DNA from: Sapria himalayana
Lineage: Eukaryota > Streptophyta > Magnoliopsida > Malpighiales > Rafflesiaceae
Direction: 5' to 3'
Assembly: GCA_029783825.1 (NCBI GenBank)
Contig: JAREIK010002957.1
Location: 584,743 to 648,742 of the forward strand
Length of the DNA: 64,000 nucleotides
Shown: positions 49,140-60,059 of the stretch, piece by piece
How the letters are laid out: each line of letters opens with the position of its first letter
Numbering within the stretch: position 1 is the first letter of the stretch
The notes under the pieces: model-generated
The model's input: only the letters and a program-made list of their open reading frames with translations
What the model was told of the DNA's origin: nothing
Database searches by the model: none
Program-made: the position numbers and the translations under genes

Positions 49140-51620
49140 TTAAATCCTAGTCCTCACTATGATTCTTAATATGTCCACAATGAGAAGATGCTCAATTATC
49201 TTGAGATACTATGATATTGAAATATAGTCATATAAAAATATGTCATTTGTGATGATGTCATTTTTAATGATGGGTAAGCATACATACATGCAATATTTGG
49301 ATTGATTTTACAAAATTAGAGTGTTGATGGATTCCAACAAATTATAGTGAAATTATAATATTTTTCAAAGTATTTGATGAATGGGTAATAATTAGTTTTA
49401 TTGAGTTGTTTCGGTATTAATTGTTAGTAGAAACACTATATAATTATTCATGACAATCTTTGTATACCATAACTCTACTTCCTCATTAACAAAATTTTTT
49501 TACTATACAATATATTTTATGGATATGATATTATCTTGTAGTAGTATCCACACTTATCTCGATTTAAATGACTATCATGTTAATTTCATATCATAATAAT
49601 TAAATACCTATTTGATACTAAAAGTCAAGATCATTTTCTAGTACAATGGATTTGCCTTTATTAAAGCTTACTATTTCTAAGTTCATAGGCATTGCCACTT
49701 CCCATCAAAATGATTTTTGGCTACAAAGAATTATAGAGGGAGATACTCAAGCTATGACCATTTCCAAATCCATAACTTTTCGCCCTTAAGAATAGGTAAA
49801 TCCATGGTCATGTCTCAGTGTTGTGACTTTGATATAGAGATTAATTGCAGATGCAATGTCCATAACCTAATATCATGACGTGAGGTTACAGAGATGAAAT
49901 GTATAAGCTACAACGACTTCCTAGCAACAGTGACTCTATGATATAAAAGTTAAATGAAAAAGATGCAACCATTTCTCAATACTTTGACTTTAAGGTTCAA
50001 ATAGATTAGGGAGCATTTAAAAGCCATGACCAATTCCTAAAATCATGACTTCGACTTCAATGCCATGAAATCATTCCAAAGCCATGACTTTTAACAAAGA
50101 AAATGCCTATAATTCATGAAGTATCAAAGTAAAAAGGGAGGAAATAAAAAAAAGAAAAGAAATTCATTCTCCTCTTTTCCTCTCCAAGCACCACAACAAC
50201 ACTAAGTGCAGCTTTTCATTTGCTGGGGGATCCAAGAACAAGCAAGGGATGCATGATAGGTTAAATTCTAGAGTTGGGAGAAATGAATTTTAAACAACCA
50301 TATCTATGGTAGCATTCAAGAAGTCAATGAAAATGTAGTAATATTAGGGTTTTGAATCTGATATTCTCATAAGTTCAATCATTGAGAACCTAAGATTCAT
50401 GAGATTTCTTTTCTTATATCTCATAAGAATCTTTCCTCAATGTCATACTAAATTGAGGTCTATGATTTGTTAATTTGATATATGTGGTGTAAGCATACTT
50501 TGATGTTTAATTATAATGTTGGATTTATACTATGGAATGGATATTGATAATATTGATGATTATATAGAACAAAATATTAGGATTTTACTATTGGTGAGTT
50601 TGTTCCTATTGTTGTGGTGGATGGTGATAGCATGAGGCTTATTCAAGCATATGATAGGAAGGAAGCAACAATCCTTCTAATCATGATGTACAATAATTTA
50701 GGTATATTAATCATTATGAGTATGGTACTCATGAAGTAGAAAGTATAAATACTTGTACATACCAATCTATTATACATCCTTTATAAGAACTAACTCTCAA
50801 TTGATGTGAGTATTTTATAGAATATTTTTTGAGTTTCAACTTTAATGTAGGAGTCGCATAGTCATTGTGGAGTATGGTGATAGGTAATCCACAAGAAATG
50901 CATGAGTGGTTATGACTCACAAGGTGATGATATTCTTTTTAGTTACTTTCACTCATATGGTTCTCGTTGGTGAGATTTAAGGGAATACATATATTAATTA
51001 TGTGAGTAAATTGTTTATGAATCTGAAAGTACAAATACTTTTACAACTACATTAGTTCAATGTCATTAAGATACTTAAAACCAGATAATAAGAATGTTCA
51101 TATGAAGTAATCATTAAGAATAACTAATGAGTTCAAAAAAGGTATGGACTTGTGAATGACCATCGAGTAGAGATGAATTATTATTTTAGGGATAAAGTAC
51201 TAAGGGAATAGCTATGAGGGGACAATCAATAGGTTGGGCTCATTGGTTATAACCTTCTTGTATGTCATTATGGAAAAGGGGCATCATGGAAATAATCCAA
51301 TCTTTATTTTGTATCTAAACTCAGTAAGAATTGAACTATTTAAATATGTATCATTTAAATTAAAATGAACAAATACTACAATCTAAGAATCTTACCAAAA
51401 TTATAAATTATCTTTTCGACTAGAATAGTATCATCTCATTGTTGATTGACTGAACTACTGATAATATCTCTATGAGATCTATATCAAGATGAAAGTCATC
51501 TTTAGTACTTATATAACTCATATATTTGTAGATTATTATGGATGAAAGATATTTGCCAACAAGCTTTTGGGACACTATTTAATTGATAATATTAGGTAGC
51601 ATGACAAATATGTAATAATG
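49140..51620 (+). repeat. 3' LTR of element B (limits approximate)
   Basis: Partner of 42600-44990. CATGACCA/CCATGACTTT words concentrate at 49620-50110. A stretch around 50160-50640 (CTCTCCAAGCACCACAACAAC ... TGTTGTGGTGGATGGTGATAG) is absent from the left copy, which instead joins directly; one of the two has had an insertion or deletion of several hundred bases. Confidence 0.7.
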
Positions 51621-52357
51621 CCCAAAAATATCATCCCTAACATCGGTAGGTGTAAAGCAATGGTTTTAAGGAGATAAGAATAATAAGGTGGTTCTTAAAG
51701 AAAAAGAATCAATTGATATTGGGTAATAAGTTATGCCCTTTAATGAAGCCAATATAGAAGCATTGGAAAGAAGCATAGATAACCTTAATGAAGAATTGCC
51801 ACTTCAATCTAATTTTTCTTTGACTAGACAAGAAGGAGACCCAGAAGATATCCTCAACCTAAGTGGTAATATTATGGGAGAAGAAAGAAAGAAGAAGAAT
51901 AAAAATCTAACACAGAGTAATGGAATATATTCTAGGAGATTCTTCTCAACAATAAAGAATACTTTTTTGTGTCTAACTAAAAAAATTTTTAAGATCATAT
52001 TATGAAGATCTTAGAAAAGGCAATAAAATTAATGGAGACCAAATTGTTAATTTTCGCTTGCAATTGTGATTACAAATATGTTAATCAACAATGAATTTAG
52101 CAACAGAATATAAATAACAAAACCACAACATAAACACACAATTATAATGTACTAACCATTCAACATGATTAGTTACATCCACTAGAAAAGTACTAAGTGC
52201 TTACAAATTAATAATCAAGATATTTATAGAATTAGAAGAAAAAGAGAAAATGAAGAAAATGCGCAAGAAAAGTATCCCAACAATCAAAAAATTGCATGCC
52301 CTCTCCTCTCATTGAACAATACTAAAAAACATATATATATTAAATATTTCTAGGTTT
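51621..52357. other. Flank of element B with one unrecognised frame
   Basis: A 90-codon plus frame at 51733-52005 has mixed composition at its start (NEANIEALERSIDNLNEELP, then EGDPEDILNLSG) and could be a remnant of a real gene, but no family is recognised and the latter half is lysine/isoleucine-rich. The rest is AT-rich. Confidence 0.35.
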
Positions 52358-52491
52358 TTAATATCGGAGTGGACTAAATAACTCAAATGAACCAGATTCT
52401 AATTCAAAGAATTTTTGGCCTACTGACCAGGCAGCAGGAACCCCATTGTTGTCTATTGCTACATTCATAGTCTCTCTCAATATTTTAATTC
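52358..52491 (-). CDS. Candidate terminal exon of an unidentified plant gene
   Basis: On the minus strand a polypyrimidine-rich stretch ends in AAGTGCAG (acceptor AG at 52492-52493), followed by an open 134-base exon ending with TAA at 52358-52360. Its product includes ILRETMNVAIDNNGVPAAWS and VGQKFFELESGSFELFSPLR, then Y. Composition and codon use look like genuine coding DNA, with no stop or shift. I could not assign a family. Upstream exons should lie at higher coordinates on the minus strand, but none was convincing between 52500 and 54746. It may be a gene fragment left by rearrangement or the end of a gene interrupted by CACTA-3. Confidence 0.45.
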
Positions 52492-52730
52492 CTGCACTTA
52501 TAAAAAATATTACAATAGAAAAATATTTGATTATAAAAAGTAGATAATTAAAACAAAATTATATACTATTGTAATGGAAAGTGTCGAATTATTTTTAAAG
52601 CTCAATGAGTCTATCACAAACAACTGATAAAAAATGATAAATGGGTGAGATCAAGAAATTGAGTCTATTATACATTATAGACAAAAATAGTAGATGTATA
52701 ATTTGAGGAAGTGCAACAATAACTAAAATC

Positions 52731-52870
52731 AAATGTACTTTGCACTAGGTTTTGTATTATGTTTTTATGAAGATTCATTTAACTCTAATGGAAGATAACT
52801 AAATGTACTTTGCACTAGGTTTTGTATTATGTTTTTTTGAAGATTCATTTAACTCTAATGGAAGATAACT
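52731..52870. repeat. Recent 70-base tandem duplication
   Basis: AAATGTACTTTGCACTAGG begins at both 52731 and 52801. The two 70-base copies differ only at one A/T in the GTTTTTATGAAG run, far less than any other repeat pair in the window, so the event is recent. Confidence 0.95.
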
Positions 52871-54746
52871 AAATGCATTATGCAGTATGATTGTAAAGAT
52901 GATGAAATGGGAAACAAGCAATAAGTGAGATTCAAAGAGACCTGGATGGATACTTTTATTTGATCCCTCAAGACCAAGTTTTCATTGAAAGATTTTGATC
53001 CTTATGGCTATCATACCACCCACCTTTTTCTCCAAGTTGATACATTGTATATTTATTCTTCTTGCTGTTTTTATTGATGAATTGTAAAAAAAGAGAGGTA
53101 GGTTCATTACTTGAGGTAAAGTAACATATTAAGATTTATGAGTTTGTTTGGTATTCCATGTACCAACTTTATTAGGTTATTTAGAGTGAAATTATTGATG
53201 TATTTATACTTATTTGAGTTTTAAATAGATATTAGTAAAATCAGACATATTTCACTAAATAGTATTTTGATGGAATTTAATGGATATTAGTAAAATCAGA
53301 CATATTTTGTGTGACATTGATGAATTTGATAGAATGATGACTTGGAGGAAAGAGAAGCAATGAAAAATCATTAAATTTTTCATGTCATGAGGTGGTTACA
53401 ATTTGATATTCAAATTATCAAACATTCTTGAATATAAGTATAGTCATTACATCAAGCATGGTTTAGTCAAAAAAACATTTAGTCAAAAAAGGAATCAAGC
53501 CAATGTTGTCTTGTTTTGCATCCATCCATCATATTTGATTTTCTTCTAAGTCATTACTCTTTTTTATATCCATTAGTAATTTCAAAATAATACCCTCAAC
53601 TTGTAATTTTTCAATCTAGTATGAATATTCATGTTATGATGGTTGTTCTAGATTCGCATATAATAGACCTTTATGACTTTGAACATAAAAATGACTATAT
53701 GGATGGAAATCATTATTCTGTCTAAAATACAACCGGTAACTTTGAAATGAATTCGTCTTTTTCATTTAGCATAATTTTTTGAAAAAGATCATTTATTTGA
53801 CCTTTCCATTTCTAGCTCTAGAGGTTTAAATTTAGTCCCAAAAAGCTATGTTCATGTAAGTTGGTCATGACTTCAAAATAGACAAAAAGATTAATACAAA
53901 ACAAAATACAATCATAATATAAATGCTAAGCAATAATCACATCCACATAACTAGAAATATAGCTATCCTTTTATAATGATAGTTATGTCAACTAATATTG
54001 ACTAATCAAATTATAATAAAAATTCTCAGGAAATAGTGCATAAAATTTGTTACAATTTTGTGAGGGTGCCACAATTGTCATGAATTGACATGATCACAAA
54101 ATCTCATTGGATGAGGATCACTCATCCAATATAGCTTGGTAAGTATATTAGTTGTATAAGTAATAAAGTAGACATAACTCTAAATATCAATGCCATAGAA
54201 ATTGTATTTATAGTTTGATCAACAAATAGTAACTTAACTACTAGTTAAGTTGAATACATATATTTGGTCTTCAGTAGTTTCTCAAAATTTAGGGTCAGCT
54301 GACTTCTTTATGTGTGATAATAATTATCTTGCATTTGATCAATATCATATTTAGTTGTTGGATAAAAGGTAGATTAGTATGAAAATACACGTGTGCCCTC
54401 TTGGCATACAAGGTTCCCAATATTTTTGAAATATTACTACCAAGGATGATCCCCTTAGTTTTTCTCTTGGTATTTAACATTGATGTCACATATCAATCTA
54501 TGAAATGATCATTCACATATCTATTCATTTTAGGCAATACATCAACTACCAATGATGATTACTTTGAATATATATTTCTATTCTTTAAGCTCATATTATC
54601 TTAAGGACACAAGATAAAGTAGATTAAAATATAGTCATGTTTTCGACTTCCTAAGTACCATACTCATGATAATTAATATATATTTTCTCTGGAATCTCAT
54701 CTATATAAGTCATATAAGGGAGAATAACTTCTAGGGTAGTCACCAC
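52871..54746. other. AT-rich DNA before CACTA-3, no secure gene
   Basis: A short plus-strand stretch at about 52917-52999 (EIQRDLDGYFYLIPQDQVFI) looks coding but is isolated and followed by a stop. A perfect 10-base hairpin, ATTGGATGAG-loop-CTCATCCAAT, lies near 54107-54131. The minus frame 54295-54489 is unrecognised. Confidence 0.4.
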
Positions 54747-55760
54747 CACTACAAGAAAATATTGATTTAGCTAGGGAATTTTAGCTAAGAATCAATCCCA
54801 AGCTAAATTGTAATGGATTAGCTAGGGAATAGCAAGGGATTTATGTTATTTCTTTGAAAAAAAATAACAACGGATTAGTGACCGATTAGCAACTGAAAAT
54901 TTTATGTAAATTCTGCTCAATAAAAGTGGGGGATTTAGCTACGGATTTAGCGACAAAAAATTTTCATAAATTTTGTTCAAGAAAAGCGGGAATTTTAGCG
55001 ATGGATTTAGCAACAGATTAGTGATGGAAAATTTTCATAAATTCCAATCAATAAAAAAGGGGAATTTAGCGATGGATTTAATGATGGAATATAAAAGCTT
55101 ATAAAAGCATGAACTTAGTGACAGATTTAGCAACGGATTTAGAAATGAATTTAACGATCATTTTTTCCTAGCTAATAAAATTTATGATTTAGCTACAAAA
55201 TTAGCAGCGGATTTTTCCAAGGTAAAATAAAATCCGTAATTTAGCTACGGATTTAGCGACAGATTTTCCCTAGCTAATAAAATCCGTAATTTAACGACGG
55301 ATTTAGTGACAGATTTTTCCTAGCTAATAAAATCCTTGATTTAGCTACGGATTTAGCAACGGAATTTCCCTAGCTAATAAAATCTATAATTTAGCGACAG
55401 AATTAGCGATGGATTTTCCCTAGCTAATAAAATCCATAATTTAGCTACATATTTAGCGATGGATTTTCCCTAGCAAATAAAATCTATGATTTTGCTATGG
55501 ATTTAGCAACCGAATTTCCCTAGCTAATAAAATCCATAAATAAGCGATGGATTTAACATCATAATTTCTCTAGAAAATAAAATACTTAATTTAGCAATAG
55601 AATTTTCCTAGCTAATAAAATTAGTAATTTAGCAATAGATTTAGCGATAGATTTTCTTTAGCTAATAAAGACCATAATATCGCGACAGTTTTTTCCTAGA
55701 TAATAAAATCTATAATTTAGCTACGGATTTAGCGATAAAATTTCTCTAGCCAATATTTAA
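54747..55760 (+). promoter_or_regulatory. CACTA-3 5' terminus and 50-base-period subterminal array
   Basis: After the terminus, units of the form GATTTAGCGACGGATTTT and CCCTAGCTAATAAAATCC repeat. TAGCTAATAA falls at 55271, 55321, 55371, 55421, (TAGCAAATAA) 55471 and 55521, exactly 50 bases apart, with less regular units from about 54770 to 55270 and 55571 to 55745. Two half-motifs alternate: GATTTAGC(G/A)A(C/T)GGA and TTCCCTAGCTAATAAAAT. In En/Spm such arrays are the binding sites for the TNPA protein; the binding role is inferred. Confidence 0.88.
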
Positions 55761-58700
55761 TTTTTTAATTTTTTTTAATTTATTATTACTTTTAATATTT
55801 TAATTAATTTTGTTTATTAATTGTATGTTAATGGTCTATAGATGAGCAATCCTTGAAAGATACATTCTCCTCATAAAATCATAAAAAAATTATATTATAA
55901 ATAAATAATTTAAAAAATATAAAAATACAAAAAAATTATATTAATAAGGACTAAAATAACTATAATGATGTATTAATTTTTTAAAAAATTATACATAAAA
56001 TTTTTTTAAAATTTTATATTAAAAAACTTAAAAATTTGTATTAAAGTAAGATTAAATAATAAATTCAATAAGTATAATAACTTTTTTTGATATTTTAAAA
56101 ATTAAATTAACATATATTAAAATTTCTACTAATATAAATTTAAATTAATTCATTGTATGATAAAATAGAAAATATTTTTAAAAATATCTGAATTGATGGA
56201 TAAATTAGTAAAAATTAATATTATTATAAATAAAAAAAAATTTTATGATAATAGAAAACTTTTATAAAAATAAATAATATAAATTTTGAAAATCTTGAAA
56301 TATAATAAAAATATAATTTTTATAATAAAGTTAAAAGAAAATAAATTATTATTTATAAATAAATACATAGTTGTTTTCTCTTAATAAAAGTTATACGAAT
56401 TAAATAATTGAGTAATATTTTTACTATTAGCTTTTAATATTAAGGTTTTATTAAAATAATAAATATAATTTTTTTTAATTATCTTCTCACTTTAAGTAAT
56501 TTTTTGAATTTTAAAAATTATTAATGATATCAAATAATATGAAATTGTATGCCTTTAAAATTATTTCATATTATATTCGTAAAAATTAATATGAATTCTT
56601 AAAAATTTATAACCATAAAGGATACATTTTTATATATTTATAACATTAATAGTATTTTATAACTCTAAGGTGAGTGGCTAGAAGATAAATCATCTTTTCA
56701 TTTGTCTTATTATATAAAGTTTGTTAATTTTTTACCTATTTGATATTTTTTTATTAGACTAAACATATTTTTTTAATTGTTTATATATTTATTGTTTAAT
56801 TAATATTATAATAAAAAATTATAAGGTGTTTGTTTTTCATGTGTACCTTGATACACGCACATTAATTTTGTTGAAAAAATTTTGATAGTAAATAAAATTA
56901 ATGAGTCTTTTTGATTATATATATATTTATATTGTTTATTTAATGTTTTAATAATAAAATATATAAAAAATTTGCTAATATTTACATTCACTTATCGAGA
57001 TGCGATCATCTTTAACAAGTGAAGCAGATCACCACATTCGGCCATCAATCTCTCGACACCGATGCATCAACATATAATTGAGGTTTAAGTTTTAATTTGT
57101 ATTTGATTTGAGGTACTTTTTATCCATTTATTCTTCATCGATTATCTTGGATTGCTTAATTGAAGATTAAGGTTACGTGTATTGATTCTGTTATTTATTT
57201 TTTCTGAAATTCTTCTCCATTATTCACCGTGGTTTGCTTGGATTGCGTATATACACTTAATCATATACATACTTCATGTATTTGTGATATAATGCATTGT
57301 CGTTGTGTGGATTTTGATGGTCCACAGTAGGTATGCCAAATTAATAACTACTTCAATATACATAATTATATACTGTATACAAAAATAATATACATAAATA
57401 TAAGTGTATTTTATATAAGCATGTTTAAACATAACTATATCTATATAACTATAAAAATAGTATACATAAACTATTTAAACATAACTATATCTATATAACT
57501 ATAGAAACAGTATACATAAACTTTTACCATACTTTATAAGTAATTTATAAAAATTGTAAAAACTTATGATTAAAAATGCAAAAATATCTAATATTGGAAG
57601 TTAAAGTATTTAAAATCATATGAAATTTAACTAATCAAACTAAGCACATCACAGCCCCTGAATGAGAGTGCCCTAGGATCATGATAATAAACCCTCGTGC
57701 AATGTCATCCTTAAATTATTCTAAGTCATTATAAACTCATTATGTACTCATATCAAACAACTACTTCTCAATGTTGTCCAAGCCACTTGTATTTATTGTG
57801 TGATAAATAATTGAGAAGTTAATTTATCCATCCATTTATATTGAACCATAAAAGAAAGATTTATTATGATTCTTACGGCTAGTATGATTTATATTCATTT
57901 CATGCTAGCTTAATAGCCACCGGAGGGATGACATTTCATAAGTCATATGAGGGTTGATTATATTCATTCTAGCACCATAATTTGATTATGTTTCTAATTT
58001 GAACCAAAGAAAAGAGATTATAAATTTAATTTGAAAAATAGATTTAGTCACTTACATGATTTGTATGCCATATGATTGTTTTTTTATATATTATATCTTA
58101 AATTTTTAATATTTCTTATTTCATAAGTCGTCAGGTTAAGATCCAACCTAAACCCAAGCTAAATCCAACACATCAACATACTTTATGTTCGAATCCCTTG
58201 TAAGGGACTACGTATAAAACTATTCATCATGTATAATGAAAATGATAAATCAAGGTTTTATTATAGTTTTGGATGGCACAACAAAGAAGCTTGAACAAAG
58301 AGACCTTGCTTGTGATGTCGCATAGAGATATTTTGTAAGTTTTTGAGTTAATCACATAACAATTAAGGAAATATCAAAAATAAATTAGTGATCAAGAATT
58401 TATATTAGTCTTGCAAAGGAGCCAAAAAATCCAAATTATTGAAAGAAAAAAGTACATGAAAATAGAGTAGGCATATAGCTCTTGAGTAGCAATTACATGC
58501 ATAACAAGAAATCCAAATCATTCTAATCTTTAAATAGAAAAAAAAATTAGGTTTGCATCTCTTAATTACAAAACAAAATAACAAAAACAATTTAATATTA
58601 TCCATTGATACCACTAAAAGGTAAGAATATTGCACTGAGAAGTATTTTCTTAAATTAGTTCAATTTCAGAATTTTATTAAATAGATTTTCTTGATAATGA

Positions 58701-58826
58701 AATTACTATTCTTTTTATATTGTTGTTTCCAAAAACAGCACTAACTTTTATCTAACTTTGCAAAAAAAAAACAAAATTCCACCACAACACTAATAATAAT
58801 AAAAATATTTAATATTTTCATCGTTA

Positions 58827-58871
<45 letters not shown>

Positions 58872-58881
58872 ATGGATAATT
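55761..58881. other. AT-rich interior of CACTA-3
   Basis: 55800-56650 matches the CACTA-1 leader. 56990-57310 and 57640-58330 are less AT-rich (for example CACAGCCCCTGAATGAGAG, TAGCCACCGGAGGGATGAC) and may be inserted sequences, but no gene or element could be identified. The minus frames at 56806-56991 and 58405-58635 have no support. An AC microsatellite occupies 58831-58869. Confidence 0.5.
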
Positions 58882-58888
58882 ATGTTAT

Positions 58889-59221
58889 GGAATCCAAAAT
58901 AAAAAATATTTATGATTTGAGTTATATTTTTGTACCTAAATTCAGATACTCATAATTATCCCAATATAATTAAAAAAACATTATTCATAAACTCGTTTCT
59001 ACTTACTCAGTATGCAAAAATGGGTTTATGCATATGTTTATGCATACAGAGTATGTATAAACTCCATATGCATATGATTTTATTTTTGAAAAAAAATGAG
59101 TTTCTGCATAAACTGATATGCATACTTGAGTATATGCATACCGTATGAATAAAGGAAGGTAATTATCAGTATAAGAATTTGGAAGACCCAAATCATAAAT
59201 ATTTTGGATTTGGGTCCTCAA
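58889..59221. mobile_element. Foldback/MITE-like element with long inverted arms
   Basis: The left arm (AATCCAAAAT...ATTTATGATTTGAG...ACTCATAATTATCC, 58891-58961) is the imperfect inverse of the right arm (GGTAATTATCAGTATAAG...CAAATCATAAATATTTTGGATT, 59158-59210). The centre again contains inverted TATGCATA/TGCATAAAC words. ATGTTAT occurs on both sides (58882-58888 and 59222-59228), a possible 7-base target duplication. No coding content; frames at 58930-59221 on both strands reflect the palindromic structure. Confidence 0.7.
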
Positions 59222-59507
59222 ATGTTATATTAAAATTTATAAATATAATAAAACATAAGTATTTTCATTTTGGGTCCCCTTAATATTTTTTCCTATATCT
59301 ATATAACTTTTATCCACTTTTGATGCACTGAAATGCATCAAATTTGTTTATCTCACAGAAGTTTTTAAAAAATTTAAATCTAAAATAATACTTTCAAAAT
59401 TTAAAAATTAATTTTTGATTTTCATAGGGTTTACCAAAATATACTTCTTAAAAGAACAATGATAGGTTCAAACCCTTGGTTTACACCCATTTTATGATGC
59501 CATCAAC

Positions 59508-59988
59508 TAGAGGTGTCAACCGGTCCGAGCCTGCCCGGCCCGGGACAAGGTATGGCACGATTCGGCCATGCCGGGGCAACCCTGCATGGAAATATTCCAT
59601 GCCCGAGCTCGTGTCGTGCCTGACCACGACACCAATCATGGTGTGCCGTGCCGAGTCCAATCGGGCCTCGTGCCATGCCGGGCCTCGCACGGTATAATGG
59701 CCCATTGGCACGGTATCTCGACACAAGCCGAGATACTAAATTTATTTTTAAAATTAGGGTTAAGGGGGCGCCGAAACCCTAATTTTTTTTAAATTAGGGT
59801 TCGGCCCGACCGGGTAGAACCTGGCGAATTTGTGTCGTGGGCCCGTGCCGGGCTGACCTCCACAGAACCATGTCGAGCCAGGCCGGCATGGTATAGTAAC
59901 ATTGTTGTTCCTTGCCTAAGATGAAAGCACGGTCGGGCTAGCTAAAAACGGGCCGGGCCGGCCCGGCACGTCCCGTTTGACATCTCTA
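59508..59988. mobile_element. hAT-type MITE, 481 bases, with target duplication
   Basis: The left end TAGAGGTGTCAAC and right end GTTTGACATCTCTA form a terminal inverted repeat with one mismatch in 12. The flanks CCATCAAC (59500-59507) and CCACCAAC (59989-59996) form an 8-base target duplication with one mismatch, the length typical of hAT. The inside is GC-rich with GGCCCGG, GGCACGG and CATGGCACG blocks, in strong contrast to surrounding DNA. No transposase; the short frames on both strands are incidental. The ends resemble those of the hAT element at 20657, whose transposase family may have mobilised it. Confidence 0.93.
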
Positions 59989-60059
59989 CCACCAACCATC
60001 CAACTAGTAACTTTTTAGAAATTTTGGATTTAAAAATCTTTATCATGATAATGCAAGTA

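Larger units (their letters stand above)
42600..51620 (+). mobile_element. LTR retrotransposon B, gypsy/Athila-like, very decayed, containing R copy 2
   Basis: Long direct repeats at about 42600-44990 and 49140-51620 share, in the same order, TGTGATGATGT, ATACTCATGA, GTATTTTATAGAATATT, GCATGAGT..TATGACTCAC, GGACTTGTGAATGA and TTTGGGACACTATTTAA. An integrase remnant of the Athila type lies between them (47860-48480), upstream of the right repeat as expected for plus orientation. About 45001 a TAGGCATCATTG resembles a worn tRNA-Asp primer site. LTR limits are approximate and no target duplication could be defined. Confidence 0.75.

Noticed and set aside
59476..59792. Four overlapping frames rich in Arg/Pro/Cys
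   Set aside because: They lie across the GC-rich hAT MITE on both strands and have no family features.
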